64,000 bases of DNA from Pseudonocardia autotrophica (GCF_000717175.1 NZ_JNYD01000003.1:124001-188000); one strand, 5' to 3'. Positions 1 to 8,780 are shown, counted from the stretch's first letter. Numbers and translations are program-made. The notes: a model not told the origin generated them from the letters alone.

Positions 1-784
1 CCGCGGCCCGGCGGTCCGGCCGCAGGGCCACGCCGGTGGGGAACTGGTGGGCCGGGGTGAGCAGGACGGCCCCCTCGCCGTCGAGGAGGTCGGTGCGGGC
101 CCCGGCGTCGTCGACGGGCAGGGCGCCGACTGCGAGCCCGTGCCGCTCGAGCAGCTCCCGGTGCAGGTGCAGGCCGTGCGCCTCCGCGGCCACCCGCCGG
201 ACCCGGCGGGCCCGCAGCAGGCCGGCGAGCAGGGCGAGCCCGTGCACCGCACCTGCGCACACCACGATCCGGTCCGGTGTGGTGCGCACCCCGCGGGCCC
301 GCGCGAGGTGCTCGGCCAGCGCGGCCCGCAGCTCCGGCCGGCCGCGGTCGTCGCCGTAGCCGAAGGCCTCGTCCGGGGCCGCGGCCAGCGTGCGGCGCGT
401 GGCCCGCAGCCAGGCCGCGCGGGGGAAGGCCGCGACGTCCGGCCGGCCCGGCCGCAGGTCGTGCGCCGGCCGCGCGAGGTCCGGCGGCAGCGGACGGACC
501 GGACCCGGAGGCCGGTCGCAGGGGACGGCACGCGGCGCCACCCGCGTGCCCGAGCCCTGCCGGGCCGTCAGCCAGCCCTCGGCGACCAGCTCCGCGTAGG
601 CGTCCGCGACCGTGTTGCGCGCCAGCCCGAGGTCGGCCGCCAGCGACCGGGAGGAGGGCAGCCGCGAGCCCGGGGTCAGCCGTCCGCTGCGCACTGCGTC
701 GCGCAGGGCCTCCATGAGCCCGGACCGCACCCCACGACCGGGCGCGAGGTCGAGGTGGAGGTCCGAAGTGGCCCGCGAAACCAT
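1..784 (-). CDS. MocR/PdxR-type transcriptional regulator (GntR winged helix plus aminotransferase domain), partial
   Basis: Partial gene whose C-terminus lies beyond the window; 261 residues are visible. Residues about 20-85 form a GntR-type winged helix (GSRLPSSRSLAADLGLARNTV followed by AYAELVAEGWL), and a fold-type I aminotransferase domain begins near residue 115 (FGYGDDRGRPELRAALAEHL and VCAGAVHGLALL). This is the MocR architecture: a PLP-binding aminotransferase fold used as a sensor. The ATG at 784 is the first start in frame before the winged helix. It is divergent from an AhpD-like gene 50 bases away, a common MocR arrangement that suggests control of that gene. The PLP lysine lies in the unseen part, so cofactor binding cannot be judged. 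Confidence 0.9.
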   Translation of the reverse strand, partial: MVSRATSDLHLDLAPGRGVRSGLMEALRDAVRSGRLTPGSRLPSSRSLAADLGLARNTVADAYAELVAEGWLTARQGSGTRVAPRAVPCDRPPGPVRPLPPDLARPAHDLRPGRPDVAAFPRAAWLRATRRTLAAAPDEAFGYGDDRGRPELRAALAEHLARARGVRTTPDRIVVCAGAVHGLALLAGLLRARRVRRVAAEAHGLHLHRELLERHGLAVGALPVDDAGARTDLLDGEGAVLLTPAHQFPTGVALRPDRRAA

Positions 785-795
785 GCCGGAAGTGG
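765..795. promoter_or_regulatory. Possible MocR direct-repeat site
   Basis: GAAGTGG occurs at 765-771 and again at 789-795 in the same orientation, 24 bases apart, extended as GAAGTGGCCC and GAAGTGGACC. The pair straddles the start codon of the MocR gene and lies upstream of the divergent AhpD-like gene. MocR proteins are known to bind direct repeats. Such short repeats can arise by chance, so this is only a candidate. Confidence 0.3.
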
Positions 796-834
796 ACCAC
801 ATCCGTGCGCCAACCGGCGCCTACCGTCGGGCAC

Positions 835-1338
835 GTGACCATCACCGAGCAGACCCCCGCCCCCGCCCGCAACCCCGAGCACCCCCCGCGGCTCGTGCTC
901 GCCGAGCTCGTCCCGGACGTCTACAAGGCCATGGCCCGATTCGGCGCCGCCGCCGGCGCGGGCCTCGAGCCGGCGCTCGTCGAGCTCGTCCGGATCCGCG
1001 CCTCGCAGCTCAACCACTGCGCCTTCTGCCTGGACATGCACACGAAGGACGCGCTGGCGCAGGGCGAGTCCGTCGAGCGGGTCGTGCAGCTCGCGGCCTG
1101 GGAGGAGTCGGCGCACTTCTACTCGCCGCGCGAGGTCGCCGCCCTCGAGCTGACCGACGCGATCACCGTGCTCACGGACGGCTTCGTGCCCGACGACGTG
1201 TGGGAGCGGGCGGCCGCACGGTTCGACGACACCGAGCTGGCCCAGCTCGTCGCGGCGATCGCGGCGATCAACGCCTGGAACCGCTTCGGTGTCTCCACGC
1301 GGATGGTCCCGGGCCACTACCGCCCGCGCCGGGGATGA
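835..1338 (+). CDS. Carboxymuconolactone decarboxylase / AhpD-like alkylhydroperoxidase family protein
   Basis: Protein of 167 residues with the AhpD-like signature ELVRIRASQLNHCAFCLDMH near residues 50-70; the CxxC pair and the following histidine are the redox centre of the family. Members reduce peroxides or act as stress-linked thiol enzymes; substrate unknown. The GTG at 835 is chosen because the protein then begins with a short disordered leader before the first helix; an ATG at 805 is also in frame. It is divergently transcribed from a MocR regulator, which probably controls it. True carboxymuconolactone decarboxylase activity is unlikely because no protocatechuate genes adjoin it. Confidence 0.88.
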   Translation: MTITEQTPAPARNPEHPPRLVLAELVPDVYKAMARFGAAAGAGLEPALVELVRIRASQLNHCAFCLDMHTKDALAQGESVERVVQLAAWEESAHFYSPREVAALELTDAITVLTDGFVPDDVWERAAARFDDTELAQLVAAIAAINAWNRFGVSTRMVPGHYRPRRG

Positions 1339-1433
1339 GGTCCCCCGGCGGGTGGTGGCGGCGTTGAAGGAGCCCACAAGCCGCCGGGCCCCGGGCGGGT
1401 GACAGCCCCCGGCTGCCCGACGACCCTGACGCC

Positions 1434-2990
1434 ATGACGACGCGCCCCGGCGAGCTGCTGATCACCGATTTCCTGCGCCGGGCGCGCCGGCACCATCCCG
1501 GCCGCGAGATCGTGGCGTACGCGCACGGCGAGGAGGTCCTGCGCTACGACTACGCCGCCTACGCCGACCGCGTCCATCGGCTCGCGGGGGCGCTGCGCCG
1601 GCTCGGGGTACGGCCGGGGGACCGGGTGGCCAGCCTGGCCTGGAACCACCACCGCCACCTCGAGCTGTACGCGGCGGTCCCGCAGGTCGGCGCGGTGCTG
1701 CACACGCTCAACCTGCGGCTGTCCGCGGAGGAGATCGCCTACATCGCCGGGCACGCCGACGACCGGCTGATCGTGGCCGACGCCGAGCTGCAGCACCTGC
1801 TCGACGGCGTCCAGCCCGAGCTGGGCGTGCTCGACACCGGCGACGCCTACGAGGCCCTGCTGGTCGACGGCCCGGCCTTCGACGGCGAGCCCGGCGTGCG
1901 CGAGGACGACCTCGCCGTCCTCTGCTACACCTCCGGCACCACCGGCCGGCCGAAGGGCGTCGGGTACAGCCACCGCGGCCTCTACCTGCACACCTTCGCC
2001 GCCTGCCTCGCCGACGGGCACGCGATCTCGGCCGCGGACACCGTGCTGCACGTCGTCCCGATGTTCCACGCCAACGCCTGGGGCGTCCCGTTCGCGGCCA
2101 CGATGACCGGCGCCACCCAGGTGCTGCCCGGACCGCACCCGACGCCCGCGGAGATCGCGCGGATCATCGAGCGCGAGAAGGTGACCTACGTCGGGATGGT
2201 GCCGACGGTGGCCGTCGACATCCTCCGGCACGTCCGCGAGCACGGTGGCGACCTGCGCAGCCTGCGGGCGCTCGTGCTCGGCGGCTCCACCCCGAGCCTC
2301 GCCCTGATCCGCGACCTCGAGGAGGAGCTGGGCATTCCCGTCTACCAGGGCTGGGGCATGACCGAGCTGTCCCCGATGGCCAGCTTCACCCGCCCGCCCC
2401 GGCCGCTCGCCGACCGCGAGGAGCACCGCCGCCGCACGCAGAGCCAGGGCCGGCTGCTGCCGGGCCTGCAGTGGCGGATCGTCGACGACGCCGGCCAGGA
2501 GCTCCCGTGGGACGGCGAGTCCGCGGGGGAGCTGCAGGTCAAGGGCCCGTGGGTGGCCACCGGGTACTACCTCGGCGAGGCCCCCGAGCGGTTCGACGAC
2601 GGCTGGCTGCTGACCGGCGACGTCGCCGTCATCGACCCGGACGGCTGGATGCGGATCGTCGACCGCGCCAAGGACCTGATCAAGAGCGGCGGCGAGTGGA
2701 TCAGCTCCCTGGCCCTCGAGCAGGCGCTGCTGGCCGACCCGGAGGTGGCGGAGGCCGCCGTGGTCGCCGTGCCGCACCCGCGCTGGCAGGAGCGGCCGCT
2801 GGCGCTCGTGGTGTTGAACCCCGGCTCGGCCGCGACCGGCGAGGAGCTCAAGGCGCGGCTGGGGGATCGGGTGCCGCGCTGGTGGCTGCCCGAGCGCGTC
2901 GAGGTGACCACCGAGCTGCCGCGCACCAGCGTCGGGAAGCTCGACAAGCGGAGCCTCCGCGAGCACTGGTCCGCGGGCGTCCACGCCTAG
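1434..2990 (+). CDS. AMP-dependent acyl-CoA synthetase (fatty-acid-CoA ligase family)
   Basis: Protein of 518 residues, normal length for the ANL superfamily. The P-loop signature YTSGTTGRPKG lies near residue 165, the YQGWGMTELSP adenylate motif near residue 305, the hinge motif DRAKDLIKSGGEWIS near residue 408, and the catalytic lysine motif RTSVGKLDK close to the C-terminus. It activates a carboxylic acid as acyl-AMP and transfers it to CoA. The sequence resembles medium-chain acyl-CoA or dimethylsulfoniopropionate-type ligases, but the substrate cannot be read from it. The ATG at 1434 has no obvious ribosome site, and an AT-poor CGACCCT lies 10 bases upstream, so a leaderless transcript is possible. 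A palindromic repeat follows the stop. Confidence 0.93.
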   Translation: MTTRPGELLITDFLRRARRHHPGREIVAYAHGEEVLRYDYAAYADRVHRLAGALRRLGVRPGDRVASLAWNHHRHLELYAAVPQVGAVLHTLNLRLSAEEIAYIAGHADDRLIVADAELQHLLDGVQPELGVLDTGDAYEALLVDGPAFDGEPGVREDDLAVLCYTSGTTGRPKGVGYSHRGLYLHTFAACLADGHAISAADTVLHVVPMFHANAWGVPFAATMTGATQVLPGPHPTPAEIARIIEREKVTYVGMVPTVAVDILRHVREHGGDLRSLRALVLGGSTPSLALIRDLEEELGIPVYQGWGMTELSPMASFTRPPRPLADREEHRRRTQSQGRLLPGLQWRIVDDAGQELPWDGESAGELQVKGPWVATGYYLGEAPERFDDGWLLTGDVAVIDPDGWMRIVDRAKDLIKSGGEWISSLALEQALLADPEVAEAAVVAVPHPRWQERPLALVVLNPGSAATGEELKARLGDRVPRWWLPERVEVTTELPRTSVGKLDKRSLREHWSAGVHA

Positions 2991-2996
2991 AAAGCC

Positions 2997-3036
2997 GTGA
3001 GTGGCGATAGTCGCCATAGCGACTATCGCCACTCAC
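2997..3036. repeat. Dispersed 40-bp palindrome, copy 1 (bidirectional terminator-like)
   Basis: A perfect inverted repeat: 18-base arms GTGAGTGGCGATAGTCGC and its complement around a CATA loop. It lies 7 bases after the stop of the acyl-CoA synthetase and 8 bases before the stop of the convergent SnoaL gene, so it can act as an intrinsic-type terminator for both strands. Related copies lie at 30288-30327 and 38212-38251; all three are followed by AGG, and copies 1 and 3 by AGGGTGG. Confidence 0.9.
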
Positions 3037-3044
3037 AGGGTGGA

Positions 3045-3452
3045 TCAGGGGGCGACGAACACCGCGGTGGTGTGCTCGGTGTCGAGGAACTCCTTCACCG
3101 AGCTGATCTTGCCGTCCCGCACGGTGAAGACGAAGTGGTACAGGTTGTTGTAGACCCGCCCGTTCTTCAGCTCCGCGTAGGACTCCGTCTCCACCGCCAC
3201 CCGCTCGCCCTCGGCGGTGAAGGCCAGCGGGGTGAGCGTGATGGCGCCGGTCTTCGTGCCCTCGGCGATCCCGCCGAGCATCTCGCCGAAGCCGGACTTG
3301 TCCTTGGTCCCGGAGATGCCGGGGATGTTGCCGGCGACCCACCAGGTGGCGTCGTCCGTGAGCGAGCCCAGGATCCCGTTCACGTCACCGGAGGAGAAGA
3401 CCTCCATGAACTCGGTGACGACCTTCTTGTTCTCCTCCTCGAGCGCGCCCAC
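3045..3452 (-). CDS. SnoaL-like / nuclear transport factor 2-like protein
   Basis: Small protein of 135 residues with the SnoaL/NTF2 cone-barrel pattern: an N-terminal helix pair (VVTEFMEVFSSGDVNGILGSL), the DDATWW strand and the closing strand of RDGKISSVKEFLD. The family includes polyketide cyclases, limonene-epoxide hydrolase-like enzymes and non-catalytic binding proteins. It begins with GTG one base after the stop of the LLM gene (TGA-C-GTG), so the two are co-transcribed and probably translationally coupled. The partnership suggests action on the product of the flavin-dependent enzyme, but the substrate is unknown. Confidence 0.85.
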   Translation of the reverse strand: MGALEEENKKVVTEFMEVFSSGDVNGILGSLTDDATWWVAGNIPGISGTKDKSGFGEMLGGIAEGTKTGAITLTPLAFTAEGERVAVETESYAELKNGRVYNNLYHFVFTVRDGKISSVKEFLDTEHTTAVFVAP

Positions 3453-3453
3453 G

Positions 3454-4545
3454 TCACACCCCCACCGGAGCCGCGACGCCGAGCTTCTTCAGCTCGGGCA
3501 CGACCTTCTCGCCGAACAGCTTCAGCGAGGCCCGGACCTTCTCGAAGGGCAGACCGGCGAACGACGGCGCGATCGACGGGTGGTGCGGGCCGAGCACCTC
3601 GAGGCGGTGCTTGTACTTCTCGATGCACTGCTCGGGCGTGCCCCAGACCTGCGTGTCCGCATAGCCCGCGGCCGCCGCCTCCATGCCGGCCTCGCGGATC
3701 ATGTCGGCACCGACCTGGTAGGCCTCGTAGCCCTTGGTCTCGCGCCAGTGCTTGCCGGCGAAGTCGTAGTGCTTCACCACGGACAGGAAGTAGCGCGACA
3801 GGTACTCGCGGGCGGTCTTCTCCGCCTCCTCCGGGTCCTCGTGGCAGTACACGAAGTCCTGGGTGTGCACCGGCAGCGGCTCGGTGCCGTGCTCCTCGCG
3901 GTAGATGTCGCGGTAGCGGTTGATCGACTCGGCGTGGACCTCCGCCGGGTACTGCATGAAGGTCATCATCCGGGCGCCGACCTTGGCGACGGCGGGCACG
4001 GAGTCCGGCGACATCGCGACGCCGTAGATCCGGCCGGTCCAGTCGTACTCCGGCGCGGGGCCGGGCCGCACGACCGCCCGAGGCTGCGGGTAGAAGGGCC
4101 CGTCGTTCTCGACGTACCCGTTCCGCAGGCCCGCGACGATGACCGGGGCGGCCTCGTCGAAGCGCTGGCGGGACTCGTTCATGTCCACGCCGAACTGCTC
4201 GTACTCCATCTTCGCCAGGCCGCGGCCCATCCCGAGCAGCACCCGCCCGCCGGACAGGTGGTCGAGCATGATCGCCTTCTCGACCACCCGCAGCGGGTTG
4301 TTCCACGGCAGGATGACCGCGCCCGTCCCCAGCTTGATGCGCGAGGTCTTCCCGGCCAGGTAGGTCATCAGCTGCAGGTTGTCCGGGCACATCGAGTAGT
4401 CGTCGAAGTGGTGCTCGGCGGCCCAGACGGAGTCGAATCCGTACTCCTCGGCCAGGACGCCGAGCTCGGCCTCCTGCCGGAACATCTCGCCGTCGGACAG
4501 GTTCTCGTGCCAGTTCTGGAACACCAGCAGCACACCGACATCCAT
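3454..4545 (-). CDS. LLM class (luciferase-like) flavin-dependent oxidoreductase
   Basis: Protein of 363 residues with the bacterial luciferase TIM-barrel fold: the N-terminal strand MDVGVLLVFQNW, the AAEHHFDDYSM segment, and the LDHLSGGRVLLGMGRG motif near residue 105. Family members use reduced FMN or F420 for monooxygenation or hydride transfer. The ATG at 4545 is preceded by GGAAGGA at good spacing, so the much longer open frame upstream is not used. It heads a two-gene operon with the SnoaL-like gene and is divergent from a PucR regulator across a palindrome. Substrate unknown; the pairing with SnoaL, a PucR and an acyl-CoA ligase suggests catabolism of a hydrophobic or cyclic compound (inference). 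Confidence 0.9.
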   Translation of the reverse strand: MDVGVLLVFQNWHENLSDGEMFRQEAELGVLAEEYGFDSVWAAEHHFDDYSMCPDNLQLMTYLAGKTSRIKLGTGAVILPWNNPLRVVEKAIMLDHLSGGRVLLGMGRGLAKMEYEQFGVDMNESRQRFDEAAPVIVAGLRNGYVENDGPFYPQPRAVVRPGPAPEYDWTGRIYGVAMSPDSVPAVAKVGARMMTFMQYPAEVHAESINRYRDIYREEHGTEPLPVHTQDFVYCHEDPEEAEKTAREYLSRYFLSVVKHYDFAGKHWRETKGYEAYQVGADMIREAGMEAAAAGYADTQVWGTPEQCIEKYKHRLEVLGPHHPSIAPSFAGLPFEKVRASLKLFGEKVVPELKKLGVAAPVGV

Positions 4546-4584
4546 GTGGGCGTCCTTCCGTGTCTCGTCCCGCGTCGACTCTTG

Positions 4585-4600
4585 CCTAACGACTGTTAGG
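4585..4600. promoter_or_regulatory. Palindromic operator candidate between LLM and PucR genes
   Basis: Perfect inverted repeat CCTAAC-GACT-GTTAGG, 40 bases before the LLM start on one strand and 61 bases before the PucR start on the other. The size and half-site type resemble TetR-family operators; a TetR gene lies at 6300-6971. Binding by that protein is inference. Confidence 0.55.
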
Positions 4601-4660
4601 GAGGCAGATTGTGACGGTAGTCGCAGGGCCCTGCCGAACCAACGACGTCGAGGGGGAGCC

Positions 4661-6280
4661 ATGGCGAGTCCTACAACGGTCCGCCCCGAGCCGCCGCAAC
4701 AGGACGTGACCGCGGAGTTGACGCTGGTCGCGCGTGCGCTGCGCGCGGAGCTCGGCGCCGCACGCTGCGTGGTGTACGCCCGCCGCCCCGACGGCGGCCT
4801 CGCGCGGCTCGCCGCCGACGGGGACCCGCGGGAGTGCGCGCACACCAGCGCCGCGGTGCCACTGCTCGTCGAGGGGGAGGTCGCCGGGGTGCTCGAGGTC
4901 GAGCGCCCCGCCGTCGACGGCCGCCCGCCGGACGACACCGCCGCCGAGCGCGACGCCACCGCGGCGGCCCCGTACGCCGGCCTCGCCGAGACGATCCTCG
5001 GCCGGGAGCGGCAGGCGAACGTCGGGGCCCGGCAGCGCCGCGAGCTCGCGGAGCTGGGCCGGACCCGGGAGCTGCAGCGGCGGCTGTCCGCCGCCGTCGC
5101 CAGCGGGACCGAGGGCGACGCGCTGGTCGCGCTCCTGGCGTCGATGCTCGGCACCGGCGTCGCGCTGCTCGACGCCGCGCTGCACCCCGTGTCCTGGAGC
5201 GCCCCCGAGGGGCCCGCGACGCTGCACGAGTCCTCCTTCCTGCCCGGGACCGCCCGCGTCCGCACGGCGCTCGCCGATCTCGGACCGGAACACAGCACGG
5301 CGGTGCTGCCGCCCGATCCCGACGCCGGTCTGATGCGTCGCCACCTCGTCGCCGCCCTCGTCGGCGAGGGGGAGGTGTCCGGCTACCTCGACGTCGTCGA
5401 GACGGGGCGGCGGCTCGGCCCGGCCGACGCGGCGGTCGCCGAGTACGCCGCGGCCGTGCTGGCCCTGCAGTCGCTGTCGGAGACCCGGCGCGCGCAGGCG
5501 GTCGTGCAGGCCCGCGACGACGTCCTCGGCGAGCTGCTGCGCGGCTCCCGCACCCCGGACGACCTGCGGCGCATGGCCGCACACGTCGGCCTCGAGGTGG
5601 AGCGGCCGCACCTGCTCGTCCGGCTCCCGGTGGCCGACGGGCGCAGCGCCCGGGACGGGCGGGCCCCGGCGTCCGCGGTGGTGGCGGACGCCGTCGGGGT
5701 GCCGGTGCTCGCGATCGCCGAGCCCGACGCCGTCGTCCTGCTCGCCGGGCTGCCCTCCGGCAGCGCGCCGGAGGCCCGGGTGAAGGCGCAGCTGGGCGCG
5801 GTGCTCGACCGGCTCGGGCCGCTGACCGGCTGCCGCCGGGCGGTCGTCTCGGCGGTCTGCCGGCGGGTCGAGGACTACCCGGCCGCGCACGCCGAGTGCC
5901 GGGACGCCGAGGCGATCGTCGCCGGCTTCGGCGGCCGGCCCGGGGTGCTCGACGCCGCGGACTTCCGCACGTTGCGGCTGGTGGTCAACGGCGAGCGCAC
6001 CTCGGTGGCCGTGCGGTTCGCCGAGACGCTGCTCGGCCCGCTGCGCCGTAACGACGCGGAGACCGGCGGCGATCTGACGGACACGCTCCGGCACTACCTC
6101 GCCTGCGGCGCGCAGGTGCGCGCCACGGCGAAGGTGCTGGGCGTGCACGAGAACACCATCCGCTACCGCCTGGGCCGCATCGAGCACGTCGGCGGCCTCG
6201 ACCTGCGGCGGTTCGACGCCCTGCTGGCGGCCCAGCTCGCCCTGCAGGTCGACGACCTGGCGCGGGGCGGCAGCGCCTGA
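4661..6280 (+). CDS. PucR/CdaR-family transcriptional regulator
   Basis: Protein of 539 residues. The C-terminal 60 residues carry the PucR helix-turn-helix (LRHYLACGAQVRATAKVLGVHENTIRYRLGRIE, HTH_30), preceded by a degenerate GGDEF-like CdaR region (about residues 280-460) and GAF-like sensor sequence in the N-terminal half. PucR proteins usually activate adjacent catabolic genes in response to a metabolite. The ATG at 4661 follows AGGGGGAGCC, a good ribosome site. It is divergent from the LLM/SnoaL operon and is followed 19 bases later by a TetR gene, so the two regulators are probably co-transcribed and control this island. Effector unknown. Confidence 0.9.
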   Translation: MASPTTVRPEPPQQDVTAELTLVARALRAELGAARCVVYARRPDGGLARLAADGDPRECAHTSAAVPLLVEGEVAGVLEVERPAVDGRPPDDTAAERDATAAAPYAGLAETILGRERQANVGARQRRELAELGRTRELQRRLSAAVASGTEGDALVALLASMLGTGVALLDAALHPVSWSAPEGPATLHESSFLPGTARVRTALADLGPEHSTAVLPPDPDAGLMRRHLVAALVGEGEVSGYLDVVETGRRLGPADAAVAEYAAAVLALQSLSETRRAQAVVQARDDVLGELLRGSRTPDDLRRMAAHVGLEVERPHLLVRLPVADGRSARDGRAPASAVVADAVGVPVLAIAEPDAVVLLAGLPSGSAPEARVKAQLGAVLDRLGPLTGCRRAVVSAVCRRVEDYPAAHAECRDAEAIVAGFGGRPGVLDAADFRTLRLVVNGERTSVAVRFAETLLGPLRRNDAETGGDLTDTLRHYLACGAQVRATAKVLGVHENTIRYRLGRIEHVGGLDLRRFDALLAAQLALQVDDLARGGSA

Positions 6281-6299
6281 ACGGCAAGGGGGATCCACG

Positions 6300-6971
6300 G
6301 TGGCCCAGGCACAGGCGACGCCCGCCCGGGCGACACGGGCACAGGCGACCCGGCCGCGCAACGCCTCGCGGCGGGCCGAGCTGGTGGGGGTGGCGAGCCG
6401 GCTGTTCCGCGAGCGCGGCTACCACGGCGTGGGGATGCGGGCGATCGCCGAGGCGGCCGACATCCAGGCCGCCTCGCTCTACCACCACTTCGCGAGCAAG
6501 GAGGAGCTGCTCCTCGAGTCGATCTACGTGGTCGACCGCGACCTGGTGGTCGACCAGCTGCCGATCCTCGAGGGCGAGGGGACGTACCGGGAGCGGCTCG
6601 AGCGGCTGGTCCGCGGGCACGTGGGGCACATCGGCGCCAACCGGGACGCGTGGTGGGTGGCGGGGCGCGAGCTGCGCGCGCTGTCGCGGGAGAAGCTCGA
6701 CGAGGTGCAGGTCTACCGGCGCCGCTACCAGCACGCCCTCGGGGACTTCCTCGCTGCGGGCACGGAGGCGGGCGAGTTCGCCTGCGACGACCCGCGGCTG
6801 AGCGCGCTCGCCGTGCTGGACATGATCAACGGGCCGAACGAGTGGTGGGAACCGGACGGCCGGCTCGCCATCGACGAGCTGGCCGCCCGGTACGCCGCGC
6901 TGGCGCTCCGGCTGGTCGGCGGGGACGCGCCGCCCCGTCAGGCCAGGAAGCGCAGGAGCTCGGCGCGGTAG
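6300..6971 (+). CDS. TetR/AcrR-family transcriptional regulator
   Basis: Protein of 223 residues. The N-terminal TetR helix-turn-helix is clear at about residues 25-70 (LVGVASRLFRERGYHGVGMRAIAEAADIQAASLYHHFASKEELL); the remainder is an all-helical ligand-binding domain. The GTG at 6300 follows AAGGGGGATCCAC. Its 3' end overlaps the 3' end of the convergent hydrolase gene by 34 bases, so the last residues of both are encoded on opposite strands of the same DNA. The CCTAAC/GTTAGG palindrome at 4585-4600 is a plausible target. Ligand unknown; TetR proteins in such settings often sense acyl-CoAs. Confidence 0.92.
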   Translation: MAQAQATPARATRAQATRPRNASRRAELVGVASRLFRERGYHGVGMRAIAEAADIQAASLYHHFASKEELLLESIYVVDRDLVVDQLPILEGEGTYRERLERLVRGHVGHIGANRDAWWVAGRELRALSREKLDEVQVYRRRYQHALGDFLAAGTEAGEFACDDPRLSALAVLDMINGPNEWWEPDGRLAIDELAARYAALALRLVGGDAPPRQARKRRSSAR

Positions 6972-7735
6972 GTCTCCGGGTCCTCGAGGAACGGGGCGTG
7001 GCCGACGCCCGCGAACTCGACGAGCCGGCCGTCGCGGCAGAGCTCGACGCCCGCCTTCGCCCCGGCGAAGGACACGAAGGCGTCCTCCGTGCCGTGCAGG
7101 GACAGCACCGGCACGGACAGCCCGGCGAGCAGTTCGCGCTGGTCCACGTCGATCAGGCTGCGGATGGTGTCCGCGGCCCGGGCGCCCGTCTTCATGAACT
7201 GCAGCCAGATGGACTGCATGAGGTCGTCCGAGAGCGGCTTGGCGGCCACCGCCGACGTGATCCCGCGGAAGGTCGCCGCCCGGTCCGCGGCCAGCCCGGC
7301 GAGCACCGCCTCGGTGTCCGCGGGGGCGCCGCCGTGCGGCCAGCCGTCCGTCGCGGTGTACCGCGGGCTCGCCCCGCCGGTCAGGACCACGCCGGAGATC
7401 TCGTCGCCCAGCTCCGCCGCCGCGGCGACCACGACCGCCCCGCCCAGCGACCAGCCGTTGAGCACCGGGCGGTCGAGGCCCAGGTGCCGGACCAGGGCGA
7501 CGACGTCGGAGGCGATCGCGTCGACCGAGACGTCGTCGAAGTCCTTGTCCGAGCGCCCGCACGCGCGGTGCTCGATCAGCGCGACCTCGTGCCCCGCGCC
7601 CAGCAGTGCGGTGAGCGTGGTGTCCCAGCACTCGCTGGTCGCGCCCCAGCCGTGCACCAGCACGACCGGGCGCCCGCCGGAGCCGCGGTGGTGCTCGTAG
7701 TAGACCTGCTTGCCGTCGCGCTCCAGGTACGCCAT
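6938..7735 (-). CDS. Alpha/beta hydrolase
   Basis: Protein of 265 residues with the full alpha/beta hydrolase set: VVLVHGWGA oxyanion region near residue 25, nucleophile elbow NGWSLGG near residue 94, acid in LHGTEDAF, and histidine in GVGHAPFLEDP near the C-terminus. The ATG at 7735 follows GAGAAGGAGAC. It is 25 bases downstream of an LLM oxidoreductase gene on the same strand, so the two form an operon, perhaps hydrolysing a lactone or ester made by that enzyme (inference). The 3' end overlaps the TetR gene tail to tail. Substrate unknown. Confidence 0.9.
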   Translation of the reverse strand: MAYLERDGKQVYYEHHRGSGGRPVVLVHGWGATSECWDTTLTALLGAGHEVALIEHRACGRSDKDFDDVSVDAIASDVVALVRHLGLDRPVLNGWSLGGAVVVAAAAELGDEISGVVLTGGASPRYTATDGWPHGGAPADTEAVLAGLAADRAATFRGITSAVAAKPLSDDLMQSIWLQFMKTGARAADTIRSLIDVDQRELLAGLSVPVLSLHGTEDAFVSFAGAKAGVELCRDGRLVEFAGVGHAPFLEDPETYRAELLRFLA

Positions 7736-7760
7736 GTCGTCTCCTTCTCGGGATCGGGGG

Positions 7761-8780
7761 TCAGCCGGCGAGCCGCTCGCGGACCTGCGGCATCACCTTC
7801 GTGGCCAGGTACTCGATGCGCTCCGAGCCGCTGTCGACGGGCTCGCCGGGCAGCTGCGCCCAGAAGTGCACGTCGCGGATCTGCGGGCGCCCGCGCAGCA
7901 GCGCGGTCAGCTCGGTCACGGCGGTGTCGGCGTCCCACAGGAGGTAGGCGCCGGCGTCGATGATCTGCTGCGGGTCGGTGAAGCGCGGGGTCGCGTCCGG
8001 CGGGCCGAAGGCGCCCCAGGCGATGTACTCGTTGAGCTGGTAGAGGGCGTGCTCGCCGATCCGGGCCCAGGTCCGCTCCGGGTCCTCGGCGATGACGGCC
8101 CACTGACCGGCGTAGATCCGCGCGTCCTCGACCGGCCTGCCGAGCGCGGCGACGGCGTCGAGGTAGGCCTGCTGGTGGGCGTTCTGGGTGGAGAGGAAGC
8201 CGTCGGCGATGCGTGCGGCCCGGGCGATCGCGGGCTCGGCCATGGCGCCGACCAGCAGCTGGGGTGTGGTCTCCGGCCGCGGGGTCACGGCCAGCCCCTC
8301 GGGCAGGGAGTACCGCTTGCCGGCGAAGCCGCTCGCGTCGCCGGCCCAGGCGCGCCGGATGATCTCGACGCCCTCCTCCAGCAGGCTCGGCCGGTTCCGC
8401 ACGGTCTGCCCGAAGGCCGCGAACTCGCGCTCCCAGTAGCCCTGCCCGACGCCGAGGTCGAACCGGCCGCCGGTGAGCAGCGAGAGCGTGGCGGCGTCCT
8501 CGGCCAGCCGCACGGGGTTGTGCAGCGGCGAGACGATCAGGTTCGTGCCGATCCGCAGGTTCGCGGTGCGCTCGCCGATCGCCGACGCCAGCACGAAGGG
8601 CGAGGGGCTGTACCCGTCCTCGCAGAAGTGGTGCTCGGTCAGCCAGACCGAGCCCAGGCCCTTCTGCTCCGCCCAGGCGATCTGCTCCAGGACCTCGCGG
8701 TAGAACGCGCCGAACGGCCGCTCCGGGTCCGGGTTGCGGAAGTCGTACCAGAGCCCGAACACCGGTCCCGTGCCGTCCAC
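7761..8780 (-). CDS. LLM class flavin-dependent oxidoreductase
   Basis: Protein of 339 residues of the luciferase-like family: N-terminal strand VFGLWYDFRNP, the TEHHFCEDGYSPSP segment near residue 50, IGTNLIVSPLHNPVRLAEDAATLSLLTGGRFDLGVGQGY near residue 80-120, and a C-terminal barrel. It probably uses FMN or F420. The GTG at 8780 is preceded by GAGGGGCCACAG; the open frame continues far upstream but without a family match. It is transcribed with the downstream hydrolase and divergent from an SDR gene. It is only distantly similar to the LLM protein at 3454-4545, so the pair is not a recent duplication. Confidence 0.9.
   Translation of the reverse strand: MDGTGPVFGLWYDFRNPDPERPFGAFYREVLEQIAWAEQKGLGSVWLTEHHFCEDGYSPSPFVLASAIGERTANLRIGTNLIVSPLHNPVRLAEDAATLSLLTGGRFDLGVGQGYWEREFAAFGQTVRNRPSLLEEGVEIIRRAWAGDASGFAGKRYSLPEGLAVTPRPETTPQLLVGAMAEPAIARAARIADGFLSTQNAHQQAYLDAVAALGRPVEDARIYAGQWAVIAEDPERTWARIGEHALYQLNEYIAWGAFGPPDATPRFTDPQQIIDAGAYLLWDADTAVTELTALLRGRPQIRDVHFWAQLPGEPVDSGSERIEYLATKVMPQVRERLAG

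Noticed and set aside
3454..8780. Recent duplication of the two LLM oxidoreductase genes
   Set aside because: The proteins share the fold and a few motifs only; lengths and most residues differ, so they are separate family members.
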